A stretch of DNA of 53,382 nt from an uncultured Burkholderiales bacterium (GCA_903892175.1 CAITHK010000013.1:1-53382), one strand, 5' to 3'. Positions 1 through 9,438 are shown, counted from the stretch's first letter. Made by a program: numbers and translations. The notes: generated by a model not told the origin, from the letters alone.

Positions 1-1799
1 CCGACAACAGCCACACCGACAGGCCCATGTGCTGCAGAGCTTGAACGGTTGAAGCCGCGTCAGCACGCACATCTTCCGACATCTGCCAACTTGCCAACCA
101 CTGGCTGTGTCGGCACAAATGCACTTGTGCCGCTTGTGCAAACTCAGGCACGCTCGCACCCCATTCGGCACAGAATGCACGCGAACCCAACCGCAGCGGC
201 TCTTGGAGTTGCCCCTCCAGCCCAAGGCCAATCGTCTCGTGTACATCATTTGCGACGCATGATTCCAATCGCTGTGCCTCATGCGCGGCAACCAACACGC
301 GTGACAACGGATGCAAAGAATTCGCGCCCAAAGCTGCTGCACACGCCAGCGCCCAGTCTTGGGTCACACCCTCTTGAACAAACACTTGGGTGATGCGCTG
401 CGCATCCCGTGTGAGCGTGCCTGTCTTGTCAAAAATCACGGTGTCCACTTGGGCCAGTGCTTCCAATGACTGCAAATGGCGCACCAACACCCCAAGGCGC
501 GCCAGAGCGCCAGCAGCGGCCAGCATGGCCGCGGGCGTTGCCAAGGACAAAGCGCACGGACACGTCACCACCAACACGGCCACCGCCACCATCAAGGCAT
601 GCGCAGGGTTGCTGGGCCACCACCAAGCGCCAGCCAAGGCGGCCATGACCAGCACCCCGGCCAAAAAAGGTTTGGCCACACGGTCGGCCAATTGCGCAAG
701 CCGCGGCTTGTGCAGCGACGCGTTCTCCATCAACGCCAAGATCTTGGAGAACTGGGTGTCTTCGCCCACGTGGGTGACGCGAACCAACACTGGCGCCAAC
801 AGGTTGTGACTGCCCGCCACCACCTGCTGACCTACACCACGGGACTGTGGTCGAGACTCGCCGGTCAACAAGGCTTCATCGGCCAGGGTTTGCCCGTCCA
901 GAATGATGCCGTCCGATGGAAAGCTCTCAGACGGCAACACGCGGATCACGTCATCGGGCATCAAACGGCGCACGGCCACACGCTCGAACGAGCCATCCCC
1001 CAACTGGCGCAACACACTGTCGGGCAATCGGTTCATCAACGCCTCAAGGGCTCCGGCGGTTTGATCACGCACGCGCAATTCCAGCCAACGTCCGGTCAGC
1101 AAGAAGAACACAAACATGGTGAGTGAATCAAAGTACACATCGCCGCCAAACATGCCGCTGGGCTCGAACGTGGCGGCCGAGCTGAGTGCAAACGTGATGG
1201 CCATCCCCAAGGCCACCGGCAAATCCATGCTGATGCGGCGCCACCGAATGTCTCGCAAAGCGGCGCTGAAAAAAGGCCCACACGAAAAAAACACCACCGG
1301 CAAGGTGAGCACCCAGGATGCCCAGCGCAAGAGCTGCACCATGTCGGGCGTGATGTCGCCCTCGCCCGCCACATACGCCGGGTAGGCATACATCATGACC
1401 TGCATCATGCAAAACCCTGCGACCAACCAACGCCACAGTGCGCGACGCGTTTCTTCTTGCCGGGTTTGACGCAAGCTGCTGTCGGCCGCAGGCAAGGCGC
1501 CGTAGCCCACATCGGCAATGGCTTGCACCCAGACTGAGGGCTTGACCAACGACTCTGACCACACCACCTTGGCCCGGTGGGTGGCTGCGTTCACCTCTGC
1601 CGAGCGCACACCTGGCACGGCCAACAACGCGGCCTCGACGGTGAAAGCACAGGCTGCGCAGTGCATGCCCTGAATCACCACCTGCGAATCCCACACCGTG
1701 TCTTGCGACAGCGAGGCTGAGTTCGGGTGCGGCTGGCTGAAACGCAACCACTCCTGGGGGTCGTCAAGCAATGTGGCGGGAGATGGATCAACTGACATA
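1..1799 (-). CDS. ccoI: Copper-translocating P-type ATPase, CcoI/FixI type (partial, 3' end outside window)
   Basis: Cation-pumping P1B ATPase of the inner membrane. The start and about 599 codons are visible; the C-terminal ATP-binding part lies beyond position 1. The frame is not in the ORF track because it has no stop inside the window. Reading the minus strand from ATG 1799 gives an N-terminal heavy-metal-associated domain with GMHCAAC, then membrane segments, the TGES actuator motif (about 865), the CPC ion-site motif in VVTCPCALSLATP (about 535) and the phosphorylation motif DKTGTLT (about 415). CcoI supplies copper for cbb3 oxidase assembly, and this N-terminus resembles comamonad CcoI proteins that sit next to ccoS and ccoN. 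A general CopA exporter is the alternative. No Shine-Dalgarno is evident before the ATG. Confidence 0.88.
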
Positions 1800-1834
1800 A
1801 GTGCGCCAGCGTAGCGGGTTTGCTTGACGTGCAG

Positions 1835-1848
1835 TTGACATGCGTCAA
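1835..1848. promoter_or_regulatory. FNR/ANR-type palindrome between ccoI and uspA
   Basis: TTGACATGCGTCAA has perfect TTGAC/GTCAA arms around a 4-base centre, close to the FNR-family consensus TTGATNNNNATCAA. It lies 36 bp from the ccoI start and 57 bp from the uspA start. Placed at -41.5 it would put start points near 1800 (ccoI, almost leaderless) and 1883 (uspA, with TAAGCT as a possible -10). Oxygen-responsive control of both genes is an inference. Confidence 0.6.
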
Positions 1849-1905
1849 ATGCAAGCTGTGCAAGTGCGTTAAGCTTACCCCTGTCTATAACGAAGGAGCA
1901 TTTGT

Positions 1906-2349
1906 ATGTACAAACGAATTTTGGTCGCCACCGATGGTTCCACCCTGTCAAAAAAAGCCATCAGCAGCGCCATTGATTTGGCAGCTTTGAGTGGCGCCGA
2001 GCTGGTGGCTGTGAAAATCACCCCACGTTATCCACAAAGCTACTTCGAAGGTTCTTTGCCTTTGAGCCCCACCGAAGTTTCCAAAATTGAAACCACGTGG
2101 ACCGACAACGCGCAAAAGTTGTTGGACGGCGTGGTCAAGGCGGCCAAAGCCAAAGGTGTCACCGCCAAAGGCGTGGTTGTCAAATCTGACATCGTGTCAG
2201 ACGCCTTGATCGCTGCCAGCAAAAAACACAAAGCCGACTTGATCGTCATGGCCTCGCATGGTCGTCGCGGCATCAAGCGTTTGTTGTTGGGCAGCGAAAC
2301 ACAACAAGTGCTCACCCATTCCACCATTCCTGTGCTGGTGCTGCGCTGA
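1906..2349 (+). CDS. uspA: Universal stress protein, UspA family
   Basis: Small cytoplasmic stress protein of 147 residues, the usual single-domain length. The N-terminus shows the strand-loop ILVATDGS. Near the C-terminus lies the ATP-binding signature of the nucleotide-binding UspA class (ASHGRRGIKRLLLGSETQQVL), so this member probably binds ATP. The start is supported by GAAGGAG about 8 bases upstream. It is divergent from ccoI across a short region carrying an FNR-like palindrome, which suggests induction at low oxygen. A strong terminator follows. The exact physiological role cannot be read from sequence. Confidence 0.93.
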   Translation: MYKRILVATDGSTLSKKAISSAIDLAALSGAELVAVKITPRYPQSYFEGSLPLSPTEVSKIETTWTDNAQKLLDGVVKAAKAKGVTAKGVVVKSDIVSDALIAASKKHKADLIVMASHGRRGIKRLLLGSETQQVLTHSTIPVLVLR

Positions 2350-2367
2350 GTACTTCGGCCCGTCAAC

Positions 2368-2396
2368 AAAAAGGCCAGAGTGATCTGGCCTTTTTT
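2368..2396. terminator. Intrinsic terminator, probably bidirectional, between uspA and the nitronate monooxygenase gene
   Basis: AAAAAGGCCAGA, loop GTGA, TCTGGCCTTTTTT: a 12-bp stem with an A-run on one side and a T-run on the other. It can end uspA (plus) and the convergent gene at 2421 (minus). Confidence 0.85.
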
Positions 2397-2420
2397 GTGG
2401 GCGCCAAGGGCTGACCTGCT

Positions 2421-3374
2421 TCAGGCCGTGATGCGTGACTTGGCTTCTTGGTATTCGCGCTTCAAGCGCGCGACCAACTCAGCCGCTGGCACCACCGCCT
2501 TGACCGCCCCAATACCTTGCCCGCAACCCCAAATGTCTTTCCAAGCTTTGGATTTGTCGCCGCCAAAGTTCATCTGGCTGGCATCGCTCTCGGCGAGGTG
2601 CTCGGGGTCAAGCCCCGCGTTTCGAATGGATGGGGCCAAGTAGTTGCCGTGCACGCCGGTGAACAAGTTGCTGTACACAATGTCGTCTGAGTTGCTGTCG
2701 ACGATGCACTGCTTGTAGGCATCCGACGCACGGGCCTCTTGGGTTGCGATGAACGCCGACCCCACGTACGCAAAGTCAGCACCCATGGCCTGGGCCGCCA
2801 GCACGGCGCCACCGGTGGTAATGGCGCCACTCAAGGCCACGGGGCCATCGAACCATTCGCGTATTTCTTGAATCAGGGCAAACGGGCTCTTCACACCCGC
2901 GTGACCGCCAGCGCCAGCTGCCACGGCAACCAAACCGTCGGCACCTTTTTCAATCGCCTTCTTGGCGAACTTGTTGTTGATGATGTCATGCATCACCACG
3001 CCGCCATAGCTGTGCGCGGCAGCATTCACATCTTCACGCGCACCCAGTGAGGTGATGATGATGGGCACCTTGTACTTCACACACAAGGCCATGTCGTGTT
3101 CTAAGCGGTCGTTGCTTTTGTGCACGATTTGGTTGATGGCAAAGGGCGCCGCCGGCTGGTCGGGGTGGTCGCGGTTGTGTGCTGCCAAGGCCTCGGTGAT
3201 CTCGATCAACCATTCTTCCAATTGCTCAGCCGGTCGAGCGTTGAGCGCGGGCATCGACCCCACCACCCCTGCTTTGCACTGTGCAATCAACAACTGGGGG
3301 TTGCTGATGATGAACAAGGGCGACGCGATGACGGGGAAGCGAAGCTTGTGAAAAACAGCGGGCAAACGGGACAT
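2421..3374 (-). CDS. Nitronate monooxygenase (2-nitropropane dioxygenase family)
   Basis: FMN-dependent TIM-barrel enzyme that oxidises alkyl nitronates to carbonyl compounds and nitrite. It has 317 residues, typical of the family. The N-terminus (RFPVIASPLFIISNPQL) and the GAGGHAG motif, which carries the His expected at the active site, fit nitronate monooxygenases; a phosphate-binding region follows around GAITTGGAVLAAQAMGADFAYVG. It starts with ATG 3374 after GGAG. It lies 74 bp downstream of an acyl-CoA dehydrogenase gene on the same strand and may be co-transcribed with it, as in other proteobacterial acyl-CoA catabolic clusters. An enoyl reductase-like role is a less likely alternative. 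Confidence 0.9.
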   Translation of the reverse strand: MSRLPAVFHKLRFPVIASPLFIISNPQLLIAQCKAGVVGSMPALNARPAEQLEEWLIEITEALAAHNRDHPDQPAAPFAINQIVHKSNDRLEHDMALCVKYKVPIIITSLGAREDVNAAAHSYGGVVMHDIINNKFAKKAIEKGADGLVAVAAGAGGHAGVKSPFALIQEIREWFDGPVALSGAITTGGAVLAAQAMGADFAYVGSAFIATQEARASDAYKQCIVDSNSDDIVYSNLFTGVHGNYLAPSIRNAGLDPEHLAESDASQMNFGGDKSKAWKDIWGCGQGIGAVKAVVPAAELVARLKREYQEAKSRITA

Positions 3375-3448
3375 GGCAAGGACTCCATTGAGGGCGGGAA
3401 AAACAAGTGCCCTGCTGTGAAACTTAAAGTGACTTGGCTCGGCTGGAC

Positions 3449-5239
3449 TTAAAAAGCCTCAAGCGCCATGTCGGTCACGCTGTCGGCACCGTCCACGATG
3501 CTGTCGCGCAAGCCAGCGACCTGGGTCAAGATGTGGTCGGCGTAAAAACAGGCTGTGGTGATCTTGGCTTGCATGAAGGCCGCCTCCTCACCTCGGGCGA
3601 GGGCATCTTGAGCAACCAGCAAGGCACGCGCCAATTGCCAACCCGCCACCAAATTGCCCGTGAGCATGAGGTATGGCACGCTGCCTGCAAACACCGCATT
3701 GGGGTTGGTTTTGCTGCCCGCCACCACAAAGTCCACCACGTTCAAAAATGCTTCGCGGGCCGTTTTCAAACGCGCGGCCACGGCCACTGCATGGGCGCTG
3801 CCCTGCTCGATCAAGTCTGCCTCGGTGCGCGCAATTTGTGCGGCAATCCCCTTGGCGGTTTGGCCGCCATCACGCCCGGTTTTACGACCCACCAAGTCGT
3901 TGGCTTGGATGGCCGTGGTGCCTTCGTAAATGGTCAAAATTTTGGCGTCGCGGTAATACTGCGCCGCACCGGTTTCCTCAATGAAACCCATGCCCCCGTG
4001 CACTTGCACGCCCAGGCTGGTGACTTGCAAGCTCATCTCGGTGCTGAAACCTTTGACCAGGGGCACCAAGAATTCGTAGAACGCCAAATTGTCTTTGCGC
4101 GTGGCTGCATCGGGGTGGTGGTGCGACGCGTCATACGCGGCGGCCGCCACGGTGGCCATGGCTCGGCAACCCTCGGTGTAAGCACGCATGGTCATGAGCA
4201 TGCGGCGCACATCGGGGTGGTGAATGATGGGGGCACTGGTTTTCATGCTGCCGTCCACTGGGCGGCTTTGCACCCGGTCGCGGGCGAACTGCACGGCTTT
4301 TTGGTAAGCGCGTTCAGCAATCGAAATGCCTTGCACGCCCACCGCGTAGCGGGCCGCGTTCATCATGATGAACATGTACTCCAGGCCACGGTTTTCTTCG
4401 CCCACCAAGAAACCCACAGCGCCACCGTGATCGCCATACTGCAACACAGCCGTGGGGCTGGCTTTGATGCCCATCTTGTGCTCAATGCTCACGCAATGCA
4501 CATCGTTGCGTGCGCCCAACGAGCCATCGGCATTCACCATGAATTTGGGCACCACAAACAAGCTGATGCCCTTGACGCCCTCGGGTGCACCTTGCACGCG
4601 TGCCAACACCAAGTGGATGATGTTTTCGGCCATGTCGTGCTCACCGTAGGTGATGTAAATTTTGGTGCCAAACACCTTGTACGTGCCATCGGGCTGTGGC
4701 TCGGCACGGGTGCGCACGGCGGCCAAATCAGAGCCGGCTTGTGGCTCGGTCAAATTCATGGTGCCGGTCCACTGGCCTGACACCAAGCGCTCAAGGTAAG
4801 TGGCCTTCAAAGCGTCAGAGCCTGCCGTCAGCAACGCTTCAATCGCGCCATCGGTCAACATGGGGCACAAGGCAAAACTCATGTTGGCCGAGTTGAGCAT
4901 TTCGCCACAGGCCGCGCCAATGGTTTTGGGCAAGCCTTGGCCACCGTACTCAGCGGGGTGCTGCAAACTCTGCCAACCACCTTCGGTGAACTGCGCATAG
5001 GCCTGTTTGAATCCAGGCGTGGTGGTCACATGCCCGTCTTTGAAGTACGAAGGATTTTTGTCGCCCTCCCAGTTCAAAGGCACCAGCACCGACTCGTTCA
5101 ACTTGGCGCACTCTTCGAGCACCGCTTGGGCGGTTTGCATGCCCATGTCTTCAAAGGCAGGAATTTGCGCAATCTGATCTAGGCCAGCCAGATGTTGCAT
5201 GTTGAACAGCATGTCTTTGACGGGGGCGATGTAGCTCAC
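3449..5239 (-). CDS. Acyl-CoA dehydrogenase, DmdC-like large type
   Basis: FAD flavoenzyme oxidising an acyl-CoA to the 2-enoyl-CoA and passing electrons to ETF. At 596 residues it belongs to the long acyl-CoA dehydrogenase class with an extra C-terminal domain, to which 3-methylmercaptopropionyl-CoA dehydrogenase (DmdC) belongs, not to the 380-residue class. Visible landmarks are the FAD/substrate segment MNLTEPQAGSDL, GVQVHGGMGFIEE and the IYEGTTAIQ segment with the catalytic-type Glu. It lies just downstream of etfBA, its electron acceptor, but a terminator separates them, so it may have its own promoter. The substrate cannot be inferred; a medium- or long-chain acyl-CoA is equally possible. 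Confidence 0.9.
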   Translation of the reverse strand: MSYIAPVKDMLFNMQHLAGLDQIAQIPAFEDMGMQTAQAVLEECAKLNESVLVPLNWEGDKNPSYFKDGHVTTTPGFKQAYAQFTEGGWQSLQHPAEYGGQGLPKTIGAACGEMLNSANMSFALCPMLTDGAIEALLTAGSDALKATYLERLVSGQWTGTMNLTEPQAGSDLAAVRTRAEPQPDGTYKVFGTKIYITYGEHDMAENIIHLVLARVQGAPEGVKGISLFVVPKFMVNADGSLGARNDVHCVSIEHKMGIKASPTAVLQYGDHGGAVGFLVGEENRGLEYMFIMMNAARYAVGVQGISIAERAYQKAVQFARDRVQSRPVDGSMKTSAPIIHHPDVRRMLMTMRAYTEGCRAMATVAAAAYDASHHHPDAATRKDNLAFYEFLVPLVKGFSTEMSLQVTSLGVQVHGGMGFIEETGAAQYYRDAKILTIYEGTTAIQANDLVGRKTGRDGGQTAKGIAAQIARTEADLIEQGSAHAVAVAARLKTAREAFLNVVDFVVAGSKTNPNAVFAGSVPYLMLTGNLVAGWQLARALLVAQDALARGEEAAFMQAKITTACFYADHILTQVAGLRDSIVDGADSVTDMALEAF

Positions 5240-5267
5240 GGTGTGTCTCCAAAAATCAGTGCAACAG

Positions 5268-5292
5268 AAAAAAAGGCACCCCAGTGGGTGCC
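5268..5292 (-). terminator. Intrinsic terminator after etfA
   Basis: On the minus strand GGCACCC-ACTG-GGGTGCC is followed directly by a T-run of seven. It lies between the etfA stop and the acyl-CoA dehydrogenase start and would uncouple the two. Confidence 0.85.
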
Positions 5293-5306
5293 TTGTGCCA
5301 CAGCGC

Positions 5307-6239
5307 TTAGAGCGCTGCCACCAACTCGGGCACGGCGACGAACAAGTCAGCCTCCAGGCCGAAGTCGGCCACGCTGAAGATCGGGGCCTCGGGGTCTTTG
5401 TTGATCGCCACGATCACTTTGCTGTCTTTCATACCCGCCAAGTGTTGAATGGCACCGCTGATGCCACACGCCACATACAACTGCGGCGCCACGATCTTGC
5501 CGGTTTGACCCACTTGCCAGTCGTTGGGCGCATACCCAGCGTCCACGGCTGCACGGCTGGCACCCAAGGCGGCACCCAGCTTGTCGGCCAGCGGCGTCAT
5601 GACTTCGTTGAACTTTTCGGCGCTGCCCAAGGCGCGGCCACCCGACACAATGATCTTGGCTGCCGTCAACTCAGGCCGGTCACTCTTGGTGACTTCACGG
5701 CCCACAAAGCTGCTTTGGCCCGAGTCGGCCACGGCCGCCACGCTGTCGGTGCTGGCGCAGCCACCGGTGGCGGCTGCCGCATCAAAGCCTGTGGTGCGTA
5801 CGGTGATCACCTTGGTGGCGTCTGTCGACTGCACGGTGGCCATGGCGTTGCCCGCATAAATGGGACGCTCAAACGTATCGGGGCTGTCCACGCGGGTGAT
5901 GTCACTGATTTGCCCCACATCCAACAGCGCGGCCACGCGGGGTGCCACGTTTTTGCCGCCTGCGGTGGCCGGAAACAAGATGTGGCTGTAGCTGGCTGCC
6001 ACGGCCAACACTTGAGCCGCCACGTTTTCTGCCAAGCCATCGGCCAAGGTGGCGCCATCGGCGTGCAGCACTTTGGCCACGCCCGCAATTTGGGTTGCTG
6101 CTGCTGCTGCGGCGGCGGCGTTGTGGCCGGCGACCAGCACATGCACGTCACCCCCCATGGCCAGGGCTGCGGTGACGGTGTTGAGGGTGGACGCCTTGAT
6201 GCTGGCGTTGTCGTGTTCTGCAATGACGAGAGATGTCAT
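5307..6239 (-). CDS. etfA: Electron transfer flavoprotein subunit alpha
   Basis: Alpha subunit of the soluble ETF heterodimer, which takes electrons from acyl-CoA dehydrogenases and hands them to ETF-ubiquinone oxidoreductase. It has 310 residues, the normal length. The C-terminal FAD-binding domain shows IIVSGGRALGS, the GQTGKIVAPQLYVACGISGAIQHLAGM block and IFSVADFGLEADL. The N-terminal domain contains a run of eight alanines (NAAAAAAAATQ) encoded by GCN repeats, probably a harmless surface loop. The gene is 32 bp downstream of etfB, so a two-gene operon is likely. Confidence 0.97.
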   Translation of the reverse strand: MTSLVIAEHDNASIKASTLNTVTAALAMGGDVHVLVAGHNAAAAAAAATQIAGVAKVLHADGATLADGLAENVAAQVLAVAASYSHILFPATAGGKNVAPRVAALLDVGQISDITRVDSPDTFERPIYAGNAMATVQSTDATKVITVRTTGFDAAAATGGCASTDSVAAVADSGQSSFVGREVTKSDRPELTAAKIIVSGGRALGSAEKFNEVMTPLADKLGAALGASRAAVDAGYAPNDWQVGQTGKIVAPQLYVACGISGAIQHLAGMKDSKVIVAINKDPEAPIFSVADFGLEADLFVAVPELVAAL

Positions 6240-6271
6240 GGTGTGTTGTCCTTGATCGGTTCTGCGTGAGC

Positions 6272-7021
6272 TTAGATAACTTTGGCGTCGTTTTTGAGCT
6301 TGTCCACCAGCGCGGCCACGTCGGCCACTTTGATGCCTGCGCTGCGCTTGGGCGGCTCGCTGACTTTCAAGGTCTTGATGCGCGGGGCCACATTGACGCC
6401 CAGGTCTTCAGGCTTGTAAACATCAAGCTGCTTTTTCTTGGCCTTCATGATGTTGGGCAAGGTCACGTAGCGGGGCTCGTTCAAGCGCAAGTCGGTGGTG
6501 ATCACCGCAGGCAGGCTGATGGACAGGGTTTCCAGGCCGCCGTCGACTTCGCGCGTGACTTGGGCTTTGCCATCGGCCACCACCACTTTGGAAGCGAAGG
6601 TGGCTTGGGGCAGATGCGCCAAGGCAGCGAGCATTTGTCCGGTTTGGTTGCAATCGTCGTCGATGGCTTGTTTGCCCAAGATGATGAGGCCGGGTTGCTC
6701 TTTGTCCACCAAGGCTTTGAGCAACTTGGCCACGGCCAGGGGCTGCAGCTCTTCGGCCGTCTCGACCAAGATGCCACGGTCAGCGCCAATGGCCATGGCC
6801 GTGCGCAGGGTTTCTTGGCATTGCGTCACGCCGCAAGACACCGCAATGACCTCGGTCACCACACCCGCCTCTTTGAGGCGCACCGCCTCTTCGATGGCGA
6901 TTTCGTCAAACGGGTTCATGCTCATCTTGACGTTGGCAATGTCCACGCCCGACTGGTCTGACTTGACCCGGACCTTGACGTTGTAGTCCACCACGCGTTT
7001 GACAGCGACCAATGCTTTCAT
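6272..7021 (-). CDS. etfB: Electron transfer flavoprotein subunit beta
   Basis: Beta (AMP-binding) subunit of ETF, 249 residues as usual. It starts [19 protein letters not shown] and contains the [17 protein letters not shown] segment and the signature [26 protein letters not shown], typical of EtfB. ATG 7021 follows a GGAG motif. It is the first gene of etfBA, and a perfect 20-bp palindrome 33 bp upstream is the obvious candidate operator, so the pair is probably repressed until fatty acids or branched-chain amino acids are available (inference). Confidence 0.97.
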   Translation of the reverse strand: MKALVAVKRVVDYNVKVRVKSDQSGVDIANVKMSMNPFDEIAIEEAVRLKEAGVVTEVIAVSCGVTQCQETLRTAMAIGADRGILVETAEELQPLAVAKLLKALVDKEQPGLIILGKQAIDDDCNQTGQMLAALAHLPQATFASKVVVADGKAQVTREVDGGLETLSISLPAVITTDLRLNEPRYVTLPNIMKAKKKQLDVYKPEDLGVNVAPRIKTLKVSEPPKRSAGIKVADVAALVDKLKNDAKVI

Positions 7022-7054
7022 GGGAAAAACTCCACGGTTGAATAGAAAAGAGAT

Positions 7055-7074
7055 TGACGTTTACGTAAACGTCA
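7055..7074. promoter_or_regulatory. Perfect 20-bp palindrome (putative operator) upstream of etfBA
   Basis: TGACGTTTACGTAAACGTCA is fully self-complementary. On the minus strand it lies directly after a possible -10 (TACAAT, 7076-7081) and 33 bp before the etfB ATG, a classic repressor position. Its shape resembles operators described for regulators of fatty-acid or branched-chain amino acid catabolism in proteobacteria (LiuR/LiuQ/FadP-like). Which regulator binds cannot be told. Confidence 0.7.
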
Positions 7075-7139
7075 CATTGTAAGGTTTTGCAGCGGTTTTT
7101 TAGAACGTTCGTGCTTTTTTCATTTTCGCCGAAAAAACC

Positions 7140-8375
7140 TCACCTGCGCATCACGACTTCCTGCGGGGTTTGGCCCAGGCCAATGTTGACGCTGCGCAAG
7201 GCGGACAGAACGGCCAAATTGACCCCTGAGCGCACAGGCGCTTGGCCACTGGATGGGTCATCCATCCAAAAGTTCAGCACGAAATGCAGGCCTTGAGGCG
7301 TCACTTCATGGAGCACAGCCGAAGGGCCGGGATCTGGCAACACCCGCGGCGCTCCCAGCGCAGCTTGGACCAACACAGCTTGCACCTGCACCGCATCGGC
7401 CTCCAGGCCCACCCAAAAATGGCAGGTCAGCAGCATGCGACTGTTTTCAAGCGACAGGTTCTCCACCCGCTGGGTGATGAGCAGTTCATTGGGCACGACC
7501 GACTCAATGCCATTGTTGGCCCGCAGCAAGGTGTAGCGGGTTTTGATGTCTGACACCGTGCCCTCAAACCCATCCACCCGTACATAGTCGCCAATCCGAA
7601 GCGATCGCTCAAGCAAGATGACAAACCCACTGACATAGTTGGCCGCCAACTTTTGCAAGCCAAACCCCAACCCCACCCCGAGCGCGCCGCCCAAGACCGA
7701 CAAGGCCGTGAGGTCAACGCCCAGCGTGGACAAGGCAAACAAAGCCCCCAGCACCATCAACAAAGCGCGCACCGCATTGGCCAGTACCCGGCGCATGGAC
7801 AAATCAGCCACCGCATGGCGCAAGACCCGTTGTTCCAGCGCAGCAGACATCCACAAGCTGAGCACCAACACCAAGCCGGACGTCAGCACCACTTGCAGCA
7901 CATGCAACACGGTGATGTGGGTTTTACCCCAGCTGATCTGAATGCCGTCTAACTCGTCGAGAACAGGGGAGATCCAGCCAGTGATCCACAGAACCGCCAA
8001 ACCCCAAGCCATCCACGAGACGATGCGTTCAATGGCGCGTGCGCCCGAAGAGTCTGGAAAAGCCGAAGCCAGCACACGGGCCATCAAGCGAATCAGCAAC
8101 AACGACACCAGCACCGGCACGGCCACTTTGAGCACCGGGACATGTTGGATTTTGAGCAAGCCCAACTTCAACAGCGAGGTGAAGACCAAGCCCAGTGCGG
8201 GAAACAACACCCCATCGACGATGCGACGGCCCAACAAGATCGAGTGCCCCGCAAAGCTGCGCCCCAACATGCGGGTGATCCACCAAGCCAGGCCCAAGCA
8301 GATGAGCAAACCGCCCAACTCCAAAACAATGGCGGGGTTTTGCAAGTCGCGCAAAAGTTCTTGCAAGTCGTTCAT
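7140..8375 (-). CDS. Mechanosensitive ion channel, MscS family
   Basis: Inner-membrane channel predicted to open under membrane tension and release solutes on osmotic downshock. It has 411 residues from ATG 8375; the ORF track extends upstream to 8438 over the preceding gene, but MNDLQELL with GAGGA upstream is the better start. About five hydrophobic segments precede the pore helix region LSVLGGALGVGLGFGLQKLAANYVSGF, followed by the beta domain RIGDYVRVDGFEGTVSDIKTRYTLLR, both diagnostic of MscS. It starts 10 bp after the stop of the upstream deacetylase-like gene, so they are probably co-transcribed. Confidence 0.92.
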   Translation of the reverse strand: MNDLQELLRDLQNPAIVLELGGLLICLGLAWWITRMLGRSFAGHSILLGRRIVDGVLFPALGLVFTSLLKLGLLKIQHVPVLKVAVPVLVSLLLIRLMARVLASAFPDSSGARAIERIVSWMAWGLAVLWITGWISPVLDELDGIQISWGKTHITVLHVLQVVLTSGLVLVLSLWMSAALEQRVLRHAVADLSMRRVLANAVRALLMVLGALFALSTLGVDLTALSVLGGALGVGLGFGLQKLAANYVSGFVILLERSLRIGDYVRVDGFEGTVSDIKTRYTLLRANNGIESVVPNELLITQRVENLSLENSRMLLTCHFWVGLEADAVQVQAVLVQAALGAPRVLPDPGPSAVLHEVTPQGLHFVLNFWMDDPSSGQAPVRSGVNLAVLSALRSVNIGLGQTPQEVVMRR

Positions 8376-8385
8376 GGGTACGTCC

Positions 8386-9339
8386 TCAAATGTCGGCCAA
8401 GACGCGCAGGTGCGCCTCGACGCTGCGGCCCAAAGCACTCAAGCTGTAGCCGCCTTCCAAACAAGAGACGATGCGGCCCTTGGCATGGCGCAACGCAATG
8501 TGCCGGATGCGGTCGGTGATCCACGCATAGTCTTGCTCGACCAAGCCCATTTGACCCATGTCGTCTTCGCGGTGCGCATCAAAACCTGCGCTGATGAAGA
8601 CCATCTCTGGTTTGAACTCTTCAAGCCGTGGCACCCAATAGGTCTCGATCAATTCGCGCACATCCATGCCCTTGGTGTAGGCAGGCACGGGCAAATTCAA
8701 CATGTTGTGCGCGGGATGGTCTGTGCCCGAGTGGGGATAAAACGGGTGCTGAAAAAAACTCACCATCAACACCCGCTCATCGCCCGACAAGATGTCTTCG
8801 GTGCCGTTGCCGTGGTGCACGTCAAAGTCAACCACCGCCACACGCTTCAAACCATGGCGTTCCAGCGCGTATTTGGCAGCCACGGCCACGTTGTTGAAAA
8901 AACAAAAGCCCATGGCTTGCCGGGCGGTGGCATGGTGGCCCGGGGGACGGACCGCACAAAACGCATTTTCCAACTCACCGGCCAGCACGGCGTCAGTGGC
9001 CGCAATGGCTGCACCTGCGGCACGCAACGCCGCCTTCCACGTGTGGGCATTGAGGGCGGTGTCCGCATCCATGTGCGCATACGCGGGGCCACCCGCTTGC
9101 ATGTCTTCGACCAGTCGCTCCGATATGCCCCGCAAGGCAGCGATGTACATGCGGTCATGGGCCAGCTCAATGTCAGCCAACGGGGCTTCTGGCGCCTCCA
9201 GCTGCGTGAGCCCAATGTCCACGCCGCTGATGAGCAATCGGTCTTGGATGGCGCTGAGCCGTTCGGGGCACTCGGGGTGCCCCTCGCCCATTTCATGCTG
9301 CCAACACAGAGGGTGGGTGTAGTAACCAGTTTTACGCAT
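8386..9339 (-). CDS. Histone deacetylase-like amidohydrolase (class II HDAC/AcuC family)
   Basis: Zinc-dependent deacetylase/amidohydrolase of the arginase-deacetylase fold, 317 residues from ATG 9339. Metal and active-site motifs are visible: RPPGHHA, VVDFDVHHGNGTEDI (Zn ligands D and H) and SAGFDAHREDD. In bacteria these enzymes act on acetyl-polyamines, acetylated proteins or other acyl amides; the substrate here is unknown. The ORF track start at 9402 adds a non-conserved stretch, while MRKTGYYTHP matches how family members usually begin. It is followed closely by the MscS gene. Confidence 0.92.
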   Translation of the reverse strand: MRKTGYYTHPLCWQHEMGEGHPECPERLSAIQDRLLISGVDIGLTQLEAPEAPLADIELAHDRMYIAALRGISERLVEDMQAGGPAYAHMDADTALNAHTWKAALRAAGAAIAATDAVLAGELENAFCAVRPPGHHATARQAMGFCFFNNVAVAAKYALERHGLKRVAVVDFDVHHGNGTEDILSGDERVLMVSFFQHPFYPHSGTDHPAHNMLNLPVPAYTKGMDVRELIETYWVPRLEEFKPEMVFISAGFDAHREDDMGQMGLVEQDYAWITDRIRHIALRHAKGRIVSCLEGGYSLSALGRSVEAHLRVLADI

Positions 9340-9438
9340 GGTCTCTTGTCTTGTGAGGGTCTCGATCCAGCTTAACATGCGAGCCTTGCTGACGCTCCAC
9401 AAAGCCCCCGATTGAAACCCTTTGCTTGCCTGTTTTTG

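Noticed and set aside
1128-1751. Minus-strand ORF of 207 codons inside the P-ATPase region
   Set aside because: Wrong frame. The true frame gives GMHCAAC, TGES, CPC and DKTGTLT and is missing from the track only because it is open to the window edge.
3434-4780. Long plus-strand ORF of 448 codons
   Set aside because: Antisense to the acyl-CoA dehydrogenase; rich in His, Gly and Ala as expected from a high-GC shadow frame; no family features.
6090-6125. GCN trinucleotide run in etfA as a phase-variable tract
   Set aside because: In frame and mixed codons (GCA/GCC/GCN), encoding eight alanines; slippage would not shift the frame.
7942-9375. Plus-strand ORF of 477 codons
   Set aside because: Runs antisense across two real genes (MscS and the deacetylase-like gene) and has no recognisable domain.
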